In this document: positions 1 to 5,224 of the stretch, piece by piece
Position numbering within the stretch: the stretch's first letter is position 1
How the letters are laid out: each line of letters begins with the position of its first letter
Origin: an uncultured Actinomycetes bacterium
GTDB taxonomy: Bacteria; Actinomycetota; Actinomycetes; Nanopelagicales; Nanopelagicaceae
Reading direction: 5' to 3'
Assembly (NCBI GenBank): GCA_903839585.1
Contig: CAIMCU010000194.1
Coordinates: 1-5,610, forward strand
Length of the DNA stretch: 5,610 nucleotides
Notes under the pieces: model-generated
Databases searched by the model: none
What the model saw: the letters and a program-made list of their open reading frames with translations, nothing else
Told to the model about the DNA's origin: nothing
Program-made: the position numbers and the translations under genes

Positions 1-760
1 GATGCTGCCAAAGCATCGCGCCACCATTGGCTGGATCAAAAAGGTGGCTTCCATAAAGTCGATCAGACTCAAGTCCAAGCAACGCTGCCGCTAGTGGAGG
101 GAAGGCCAAAAGCACGAGGATTGAGGTAAGTAAAACGTTCCAAGAAAAGATTGACATGCGAAACATCGTCATACCGGGAGCGCGCATTGTAAATATTGTT
201 GTAATGAAATTAACGCCGCCAAGAATTGTTCCCAGACCGGAGATTGTTAATCCGATAACCCAGAGATCGCCACCAATGCCAGGAGAGTAGGTGGAGTTTG
301 CCAGAGGAGCATAGGCGGTCCATCCAAATGAAGCCGCTCCTCCAGGAGATAAGAATCCAGCTACGGCCATGAGAGAACCGAAGAAGTAGAGCCAGTATGA
401 AAGCATATTTAAACGTGGGAAGGCGACGTCTGCAGCACCGATTTGAAGCGGCATGATTACATTTGCAAAGCCCACGAACAACGGCGTTGCAAACATTAAG
501 AGCATGATCGTGCCGTGCATAGTGAAGACCTGGTTGTACTGCTCAGTACTTATAAACTGAAGTCCTGGACGTGAAAGTTCTACGCGAAGAACTAAAGCCA
601 ATAAACCACCAACCATAAACCAGGCAAAGGATGTCATTAGGTACAGATACCCGATCGTCTTGTGATCGGTTGAGGTTATCCATTTAACAAAGTTCTTACC
701 CTTGCTAGCGGGTGCAACTCCCGGAACCGTAATTGTTGGGCGCTCTGCATATGTTGTCAT
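1..760 (-). CDS. ctaD: Cytochrome c oxidase subunit I (aa3-type), C-terminal part cut off by the window edge
   Basis: Catalytic membrane subunit of the haem-copper cytochrome c oxidase, which reduces O2 to water and pumps protons. The reading frame is open from an ATG at 760 to the left edge (253 codons). The start [10 protein letters not shown] is followed by [15 protein letters not shown], typical of subunit I. His82 in FTMHGTIM is the expected low-spin haem a ligand. Asp111 in [18 protein letters not shown] is the expected D-channel entrance residue. About five transmembrane helices are visible. The frame breaks off at GGAMLWQH, just before the HPEVY region, so the CuB ligands, the His-Tyr crosslink and the K channel lie outside. 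Its ATG overlaps the ctaC stop as ATGA, so it is probably translated by coupling to ctaC. Identification is secure; full length is unknown. Confidence 0.97.
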   Translation of the reverse strand, partial: MTTYAERPTITVPGVAPASKGKNFVKWITSTDHKTIGYLYLMTSFAWFMVGGLLALVLRVELSRPGLQFISTEQYNQVFTMHGTIMLLMFATPLFVGFANVIMPLQIGAADVAFPRLNMLSYWLYFFGSLMAVAGFLSPGGAASFGWTAYAPLANSTYSPGIGGDLWVIGLTISGLGTILGGVNFITTIFTMRAPGMTMFRMSIFSWNVLLTSILVLLAFPPLAAALLGLESDRLYGSHLFDPANGGAMLWQH

Positions 761-1533
761 GCGGTACTCGCTTTCAGGTCCTCGATGTATTGCTTGTACT
801 CAGCCGAAGTTACGACCTTAACGTTGAAGAGCATCTGGCTATGGTTTCGCCCGCAGTGCATATTGCATCGCCCTGGATACTCCCCCACTTTGTTCGCTGT
901 GAACTCAATCTTGTTTGTATAACCAGGAAGGTTCATCTTTTGAATCATGAAAGCCGGGATAAAGAAGGTGTGAACGACATCGTTAGCGGTAATCGTGTAA
1001 CGAACCTTTTCTCCGACAGGAATAACAAGAGTTGGTCGGTTTGCTGGAGTTCCAGTTATCACGGCTTTAGGTCCTGCTTCAGGATAGGTGAACTGCCATG
1101 ACCATTGGAAGCCTTCAACACCAATTTCATGTGCTGGTGCTGTAGTTGTTTCAACAATCTTTGTCTCTTTTTGCACGGTGTAGAAGAATAAAACTGCGAC
1201 GATGAGGAATGGGATTAAGGTGTAAAGAATCTCAACCGGGACGTTGTACTGAGTTTGCTTAGGGAACTCGCCCTTGCTCTCCTTGGCGCGGTGAAAAACC
1301 GCTGGCCACAGGATGAGAATTAATGTGAAAACACCAACTACTCCAGCAGCGATCCAAGCTCCCTGCCAAAGTGGGAGCGTAATGTCGTTAACACTAGATA
1401 AGCCTTCTTCATATCCCAGCCCTGAAACCTTTGAACATCCCGACAAAAGCACAGATACAGGAGCGATCAAAACCCAGAGGAGTACTCGACGAGCCTTGCC
1501 CACCTTGTGGGTTTTTGAGGCTTTGAAAGACAT
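757..1533 (-). CDS. ctaC: Cytochrome c oxidase subunit II, CuA-bearing lipoprotein
   Basis: Subunit II takes electrons from cytochrome c through the binuclear CuA centre and passes them to subunit I. From the ATG at 1533 it is 258 aa: a basic N-terminus, a hydrophobic stretch ending in the lipobox LLSGC (Cys33, likely lipidated), two transmembrane helices at about 56-79 and 100-121, and an external cupredoxin domain. The aromatic GFQWSWQ patch (Trp144, Trp146) is the usual electron-entry region. CuA ligands visible are His188 (DVVHTFFIP), Cys223, Cys227, His231 and Met234. Oddly, the residue between the cysteines that is normally Glu is Met225 (CNMHC). An in-frame ATG at 1572 would add 13 residues, and one at 1551 would add 6. 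I prefer 1533 because it gives a normal signal peptide and has a TATCCT box seven bases upstream. It heads a minus-strand operon with ctaD. Confidence 0.95.
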   Translation of the reverse strand: MSFKASKTHKVGKARRVLLWVLIAPVSVLLSGCSKVSGLGYEEGLSSVNDITLPLWQGAWIAAGVVGVFTLILILWPAVFHRAKESKGEFPKQTQYNVPVEILYTLIPFLIVAVLFFYTVQKETKIVETTTAPAHEIGVEGFQWSWQFTYPEAGPKAVITGTPANRPTLVIPVGEKVRYTITANDVVHTFFIPAFMIQKMNLPGYTNKIEFTANKVGEYPGRCNMHCGRNHSQMLFNVKVVTSAEYKQYIEDLKASTA

Positions 1534-1540
1534 AGGGTTA

Positions 1541-1546
1541 AGGATA
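1541..1546 (-). promoter_or_regulatory. Putative -10 box of ctaC (leaderless start at 1533)
   Basis: On the minus strand TATCCT fits the actinobacterial TAnnnT -10 pattern and ends seven bases before the ATG at 1533, so transcription would begin at or next to the start codon. No convincing Shine-Dalgarno sequence precedes that ATG and no clear -35 is visible. This is inferred from spacing and from similar boxes at other starts in the window. Confidence 0.4.
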
Positions 1547-1579
1547 GTCATCGAACTCGCCGTCACCGACATGAGGCGA

Positions 1580-1585
1580 TAGCGT
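1580..1585 (+). promoter_or_regulatory. Putative -10 box of the class V aminotransferase gene (leaderless GTG start)
   Basis: TAGCGT matches TAnnnT and ends seven bases before the GTG at 1593, the only usable start after the in-frame stop at 1572. No Shine-Dalgarno sequence is at a workable distance; GAGG at 1573-1576 is too far away. With a 17-base spacer its -35 region (about 1557-1562) would sit beside or inside that of divergent ctaC. Confidence 0.4.
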
Positions 1586-1592
1586 TAGCCGG

Positions 1593-2642
1593 GTGGTTCG
1601 TGTCACAAGCAACTTTGCAGCAGAGAGCCCTCTCCACCCCAAGGCCAGAGAGGCATTTCTTGCCGCCCTCGATGCCGGTTGGGCAGATCCTCGAAAGGTT
1701 TCACAGGCTGCAGACAAGGCGGCAATCCTCAAAGGCCACGCGATTGAATCCATCGCCAGCGGTTTAGGGGTTCGGGTAGAGCAGGTAGAGATTCTTGGCG
1801 AGCCCTGTCTTGGTCACTATCTGGCTCTCGGAGGTCTCTTAACCCCCGATGCAACCCTTGTTTACGGGGCAGCAGATCGCAGCGAGGTCATCGCTGTAGC
1901 GCGATCACATAACGGTCCAGTTCAAGAGCTCCCAGTTGATGGCGATGGTCAAATGATCTCGATGCAACCACTTCCGAAAAAGAGTGTCTTAGCTTTTCAA
2001 TTAGCAAATATAGAAACGGGGGTAATCCAGCAACGCACCATCCCGGCTGATTTCATGGCTGTTGATGCAACCGCTAGCGGACCTCGAACACCACTTCCTG
2101 AAGGTTGGAGCACTGCGATCTTCGATGCAAAATCTTGGCAAGGTCCTGCTGGACTCGGTGTACTTGCAATCGCAGATAACAAGCGATGGCGTTCGCCTTT
2201 GCCACACATCTCAAGTATTCGAGTGCCCTACAGCCACTCCCTGCCTTTGCTCATGTGCGCAGCGGTAAGTCTTGAGGCCTTTAACAAGGATGAGTCACAC
2301 ATTAGACAACTGAATTCGCTAATGCGATCCCTACTTTCCTCTGCGACTATTGCAGGTCGACTAGAACAATCTCTGCCACATCTTCTCTCTCTTTGCTTTG
2401 AACGTTGCGATGGTGAGGAGCTACTACGTATGCTCAAAATTGAGGGCTTCTCTGCCGACTCTGGTTCAGCATGTACAGCCATGGACCTTGCACCAAGCCA
2501 CGTGCTATCGGCTATGGGATTGCCTACACAGGGAAATGTTCGCGTAGCAATTCATCCGGATACCACAGCAGTTGATGTGAGCGCCTTTGCCGACAAACTT
2601 CTTAAGGCCGTCGAAAAGATGCAGGGGCAGTTAACTAGGTAG
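1593..2642 (+). CDS. Divergent cysteine desulfurase-like class V aminotransferase (PLP enzyme)
   Basis: 349 aa, shorter than typical IscS/NifS (about 400). Fold-type I PLP enzyme, probably cytoplasmic, that would release sulfur from L-cysteine for Fe-S assembly. The C-terminal loop DSGSACTAMDLAPSHVLSAMG matches the desulfurase signature and keeps the nucleophile Cys294. Lys180 in DAKSWQGPAGLGVL aligns with the PLP lysine, Asp158 in MAVDATAS with the Asp contacting the PLP ring nitrogen, and His106 in ARSHNGPV with the usual active-site His. Asn139 in LANIETGVIQ aligns with the NNE motif. Departures: the His before the PLP Lys is Ala, the Gln after VDAT is Ala, the N-terminal SGGTEANN motif is replaced by LGEPCLGHYL, and the R-SGT motif that helps bind PLP phosphate is not recognisable. 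It may be a specialised donor for the nearby carrier and NadA, or a repurposed relative. Family is sure, activity is not. The start is GTG because an in-frame stop lies at 1572. It overlaps the convergent kinase gene by 12 bases. Confidence 0.85.
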   Translation: MVRVTSNFAAESPLHPKAREAFLAALDAGWADPRKVSQAADKAAILKGHAIESIASGLGVRVEQVEILGEPCLGHYLALGGLLTPDATLVYGAADRSEVIAVARSHNGPVQELPVDGDGQMISMQPLPKKSVLAFQLANIETGVIQQRTIPADFMAVDATASGPRTPLPEGWSTAIFDAKSWQGPAGLGVLAIADNKRWRSPLPHISSIRVPYSHSLPLLMCAAVSLEAFNKDESHIRQLNSLMRSLLSSATIAGRLEQSLPHLLSLCFERCDGEELLRMLKIEGFSADSGSACTAMDLAPSHVLSAMGLPTQGNVRVAIHPDTTAVDVSAFADKLLKAVEKMQGQLTR

Positions 2643-3608
2643 AAGTCCAGAGATTTCGCTAGCTGCGCCTTCACCAAAGGCTTCTGCGAATCGATCAATG
2701 AACTCACTTTTTACGTAGTGGTACTCCTGCGTTCCCTTTGTTTCTATGACATAGGTTGCAAGCATTGAGCCGATCTGACCGCAGCGTTCATGTGAAACCC
2801 CCCAGGAAAGTCCGGCGATAAATCCAGCACGAAAAGCGTCACCAACACCTGTGGGATCTATCTTAGATTTCTCTTTCGCACAACCAATCAAGACTGGATC
2901 GACGCCCTTGCTCTCTATCTTTGCGCCCTGTGACCCAAGTGTGACAACACGGTACTTAACCCGTTCAAGAATCTCTAAGTCGCTCCAACCTGTCTTTTGA
3001 ATAGCAAGGGCGAGTTCATACTCATTAAGGAAGAGATATGTAGCTCCATCAATTAAGCGGCGGATTTGATCACCGCTCATGTATGCAAGTTGCTGAGAAG
3101 GGTCAGCGGCGATTGCTACTCCCTGACTAATAGCGGTTTCGGTGTGACGGAGCATCGCCTCAGGATCATCTGGTGAAACTATTAAGAGATCGAACTTGCC
3201 AATCTTATTCATTATTGGCATTAACTCGATATCGCGAGCTAATGACATAGCACCCGGAAAAAAGGATGCGATCTGATTGAGTTCGGTATCTGTAGTAACG
3301 ACAAAATGCGCGGTGTGTAGTGACTCTGAAATGACTACGTGTGAGGTGTCAACACCGTGACGCGATAGCCACGCGTCGTAATCTGAGAAGTCCATGCCTG
3401 CTGCTGCGATAAGGGTTGGGTTGATTCCAAGCACCCCTAGACCGAAGGCGATATTTGCTCCGGTTCCACCCCTGCGCACCTCAAGGTCATCAACTAAGAA
3501 GGACAGGGAGATTTTTTCAAGCGATGAGGTTACGAATGAATCCGTAAACTTTCCGGAGAAGGTCATCAAATGATCAAGACCGATTGATCCCGCTACGCCT
3601 ATCTTCAT
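2631..3608 (-). CDS. PfkB-family sugar/nucleoside kinase, AdoK/CbhK-like (probable adenosine kinase)
   Basis: Ribokinase-fold enzyme that transfers phosphate from ATP to a sugar or nucleoside hydroxyl. From the ATG at 3608 it is 325 aa, the usual length. The N-terminus MKIGVAGSIGLDHLM, the segment SLSFLVDDLEVRRGG, the ASFFPGAMS and ADPSQQLAYMSG segments and the ending YVIETKGTQEY closely follow M. tuberculosis AdoK (Rv2202c) as I recall it. PfkB signature 1 is RRGGTGANIAFGLG (Gly47-Gly48). Signature 2 is DPTGVGDAFRAG (251-262), with Asp257 the catalytic base. By that resemblance the substrate is probably adenosine (purine salvage to AMP), but sequence alone cannot exclude another sugar. An in-frame TTG at 3614 would add two residues; the ATG fits the family better. 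It lies 35 bases downstream of the A-type carrier gene on the same strand and ends in a convergent overlap with the desulfurase-like gene. Confidence 0.92.
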   Translation of the reverse strand: MKIGVAGSIGLDHLMTFSGKFTDSFVTSSLEKISLSFLVDDLEVRRGGTGANIAFGLGVLGINPTLIAAAGMDFSDYDAWLSRHGVDTSHVVISESLHTAHFVVTTDTELNQIASFFPGAMSLARDIELMPIMNKIGKFDLLIVSPDDPEAMLRHTETAISQGVAIAADPSQQLAYMSGDQIRRLIDGATYLFLNEYELALAIQKTGWSDLEILERVKYRVVTLGSQGAKIESKGVDPVLIGCAKEKSKIDPTGVGDAFRAGFIAGLSWGVSHERCGQIGSMLATYVIETKGTQEYHYVKSEFIDRFAEAFGEGAASEISGLLPS

Positions 3609-3616
3609 AGGCAAAA

Positions 3617-3631
3617 CCTAGAGTATCTAGG
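3617..3631 (-). promoter_or_regulatory. Perfect inverted repeat containing a possible -10 box upstream of the kinase gene
   Basis: CCTAGA-GTA-TCTAGG is a perfect 6-base inverted repeat with a 3-base centre in the 35-base gap between the carrier stop and the kinase start. On the minus strand it contains TACTCT (3620-3625), a TAnnnT box 11 bases before the ATG at 3608, and its end supplies the only Shine-Dalgarno-like AGG. It could be an operator, an internal promoter or a small hairpin. There is no T-run, so it is not a good terminator. Confidence 0.35.
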
Positions 3632-3643
3632 GCTTATTTCAGG

Positions 3644-3994
3644 TTAATTGAATGAGTCGCCACATGCACATGAACCTTGTGCATTTGGGTTATCAATCGT
3701 AAATCCCTGCTTTTCAATTGTGTCAACGAAGTCGATACTCGCCCCGGCTAAATACGGATCGCTCATCTTGTCGGTAACTACCTTAACCGCGCCAAATGTA
3801 CGGGTTACATCTCCTTCTTGATCACGATCATCGAAGTAGAGCTGGTAACGAAGACCTGAACATCCACCTGGTTGTACGGCTACACGAAGGTAAAGGTCGT
3901 CGCGACCCTCCTGCGCTAGAAGCGCTGCGACCTTAGCTGCAGCAACATCAGTAAGAAGGATTCCGGTTGCGGTTGTCGTTGTCTCTGTAGTCAT
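3644..3994 (-). CDS. erpA: A-type iron-sulfur carrier protein (HesB/IscA/ErpA family)
   Basis: Small cytoplasmic carrier that accepts Fe-S clusters from the assembly machinery and inserts them into target enzymes. At 116 aa it has the normal length. The three conserved cysteines are all present: Cys45 in QPGGCSGLRYQL, and Cys109 and Cys111 in the C-terminal SCACGDSF. The middle (FGAVKVVTDKMSDPYLAGASIDFVD, then GFTIDNPNA) is typical of the family. The Thr-rich first ten residues are variable. ErpA and IscA cannot be told apart by motif, so the symbol is a best guess. It is divergent from nadA, whose product needs a [4Fe-4S] cluster, so NadA is an attractive client. The ATG at 3994 has no Shine-Dalgarno sequence but has TACTCT six bases upstream, suggesting a leaderless transcript that may continue into the kinase gene. 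Confidence 0.95.
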   Translation of the reverse strand: MTTETTTTATGILLTDVAAAKVAALLAQEGRDDLYLRVAVQPGGCSGLRYQLYFDDRDQEGDVTRTFGAVKVVTDKMSDPYLAGASIDFVDTIEKQGFTIDNPNAQGSCACGDSFN

Positions 3995-4000
3995 GGGGAA

Positions 4001-4006
4001 AGAGTA
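4001..4006 (-). promoter_or_regulatory. Putative -10 box of the A-type carrier gene (leaderless start)
   Basis: On the minus strand TACTCT fits TAnnnT and lies exactly six bases (TTCCCC) before the ATG at 3994, with no Shine-Dalgarno sequence between. The same hexamer, also preceded by CCTAG, occurs before the kinase gene. The -35 region is weak. Confidence 0.4.
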
Positions 4007-4049
4007 CTAGGTGGTTAAAAGGGTTGCGACACGAAGTTCAGAGGACACG

Positions 4050-4055
4050 AGGAGG
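4050..4055 (+). promoter_or_regulatory. AGGAGG Shine-Dalgarno-like motif, badly placed for nadA
   Basis: AGGAGG is a perfect ribosome-binding motif, yet the first good start (ATG at 4072) is 16 bases further on. Only an in-frame ATA (4060-4062) sits at a typical distance. Either the motif is not used, or translation begins at an atypical ATA, or the start codon was altered. Confidence 0.3.
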
Positions 4056-4058
4056 CAA

Positions 4059-4064
4059 TATAGG
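4059..4064 (+). promoter_or_regulatory. Possible -10 box of nadA
   Basis: TATAGG ends seven bases before the ATG at 4072, the same placement as the boxes before other genes here, but its last base is not T and the -35 region (near 4036-4042, TTCAGA-like) is weak. If used, the nadA mRNA would be leaderless and the upstream AGGAGG would not be transcribed. Confidence 0.25.
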
Positions 4065-4071
4065 TAAGAAT

Positions 4072-5217
4072 ATGGCCATGTCACTGACTGACCTCTTGCT
4101 TCTCGGAAATGGTCGAGATCTATCTTCAGAGCGTGGAGTCTCATGTACAGGTGAGCTACCAGAAGCTAGCGATCCAACCCTTGTCGAGCGCGCCAAGGTG
4201 GCCAGGGCCGCACTCGGTGACCGGGCCTTAGTTCTGGGACACCATTACCAACGCGATGAAGTGATCGATTTTGCAGATATCACCGGAGACTCATTTAAGT
4301 TGGCGCAATCGGCCGCTGCTCAAAGCTCAGCTGAATACATAATCTTCTGCGGAGTTCACTTCATGGCTGAAAGCGCAGATATTCTTACTAGTTCAAAGCA
4401 GAAGGTAATCCTTCCCGACTTAGCTGCTGGATGTTCTATGGCGGATATGGCTACCGCCAATCAAGTCGAAAAGTGCTGGCAAGAGTTAACTGAGGTTGGA
4501 GTTGCAGACAGAACAATTCCAGTGACGTATATGAACTCATCAGCTGCTATTAAGAGTTTTACCGGTGAGCACGGTGGAACTATCTGCACCTCATCAAATG
4601 CACAGAAGACCATGGAATGGGCTTTTACCCAAGGAGAAAAGATTCTCTTTCTTCCCGATCAACACTTAGGCAGGAATACAGCTGTCCAATCATTAGGTCT
4701 ATCACTAGATGATTGCGTTTTATGGAACCCCTGGAAGCCGATGGGTGGATTAACCCGTGAGGCGATACAAGCCGCCAAGGTCATACTGTGGCGAGGACAC
4801 TGCTCCGTGCATGGAAAGTTTACAAAGCAGTCAATCGACGAGGTAAGGCTACGAGTTCCAGGTATCCAGGTACTCGTACACCCCGAGTGTCAGCACGAAG
4901 TTATTAAGAACGCAGATGTCGTGGGCAGTACCGAACAGATCATTCGCACTGTCAACGCCTCCCCCGCAGGAAGTAAGTGGGCGATTGGTACCGAGCTAAA
5001 CCTCGTTTCACGATTGGCAAAGAACAATCCTGACAAACAGGTAATTTTCTTAGATAAAGATGTCTGCTACTGCTCGACAATGAACCGTATCGATCTGCCT
5101 CACCTCGTTTGGGCGATGGAGTCACTTGTATCTGGTCATGTGGTCAATCAAATTAGCGTTGATCCCCGGGTAGCGAAGTTCTCTAGAATCGCCCTAGAGC
5201 AGATGCTGGCCCTATAG
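4072..5217 (+). CDS. nadA: Quinolinate synthase A
   Basis: Condenses iminoaspartate with dihydroxyacetone phosphate to quinolinate, the pyridine-ring step of de novo NAD synthesis, using an oxygen-sensitive [4Fe-4S] cluster. From the ATG at 4072 it is 381 aa, matching the long actinobacterial form; E. coli NadA is about 347 aa. Expected cluster ligands are Cys93 (YIIFCGVHFMAES), Cys244 (LWRGHCSVHGKF) and Cys334 (DVCYCSTMNRIDL, with Cys332 adjacent). Other conserved segments are LGHHYQRDEV, GCSMADMA, YMNSSAAIKSF, DQHLGRNTA, VHPECQHEV, VGSTEQII and GTELNLV. The extra length lies mainly between the first two ligands, around the CVLWNPWKPMGGLT segment. An in-frame TTG at 4024 would add 16 residues (MRHEVQRTRGG...) that do not look conserved, so I chose 4072. 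nadB and nadC are not in the window. It is divergent from the A-type Fe-S carrier gene, a likely functional partner. Confidence 0.97.
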   Translation: MAMSLTDLLLLGNGRDLSSERGVSCTGELPEASDPTLVERAKVARAALGDRALVLGHHYQRDEVIDFADITGDSFKLAQSAAAQSSAEYIIFCGVHFMAESADILTSSKQKVILPDLAAGCSMADMATANQVEKCWQELTEVGVADRTIPVTYMNSSAAIKSFTGEHGGTICTSSNAQKTMEWAFTQGEKILFLPDQHLGRNTAVQSLGLSLDDCVLWNPWKPMGGLTREAIQAAKVILWRGHCSVHGKFTKQSIDEVRLRVPGIQVLVHPECQHEVIKNADVVGSTEQIIRTVNASPAGSKWAIGTELNLVSRLAKNNPDKQVIFLDKDVCYCSTMNRIDLPHLVWAMESLVSGHVVNQISVDPRVAKFSRIALEQMLAL

Positions 5218-5218
5218 T
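5213..5218 (+). promoter_or_regulatory. Putative -10 box of the DUF3043 gene, overlapping the nadA stop codon
   Basis: TATAGT, close to the TATAAT consensus, contains the TAG stop of nadA and lies exactly six bases before the ATG at 5225. No Shine-Dalgarno sequence is present, so a leaderless transcript is likely. This is the best -10 match in the window; the -35 region is not convincing. Confidence 0.5.
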
Positions 5219-5224
5219 TGCGCC

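Noticed and set aside
733..1101. Plus-strand open frame opposite the ctaC 3' half
   Set aside because: It lies antisense to well-conserved CuA-domain coding sequence and its translation resembles no family I know.
1534..1572. Longer ctaC start at ATG 1572 (or 1551)
   Set aside because: It would put extra residues before a normal lipoprotein signal peptide and would include the TATCCT box in the coding region; kept only as an alternative.
1313..1582. Plus-strand open frame opposite the ctaC 5' end
   Set aside because: Antisense to the ctaC signal peptide and first helix; low-complexity translation with no recognisable domain.
1538..2482. Several short open frames inside the desulfurase-like gene, on both strands
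   Set aside because: All are shadows of the long plus-strand frame, whose product carries clear family motifs throughout.
1593..2642. Desulfurase-like gene as a pseudogene
   Set aside because: The frame is uninterrupted and the catalytic Lys and Cys loops are intact, which decay would not preserve.
3617..3631. Inverted repeat as a transcription terminator of the carrier gene
   Set aside because: The stem is only six base pairs and AT-rich, and is not followed by a run of T on the minus strand beyond TTTT.
4024..4071. TTG start at 4024 for nadA
   Set aside because: The extra 16 residues are polar and unlike NadA N-termini; family similarity begins near LTDLLLLGNG.
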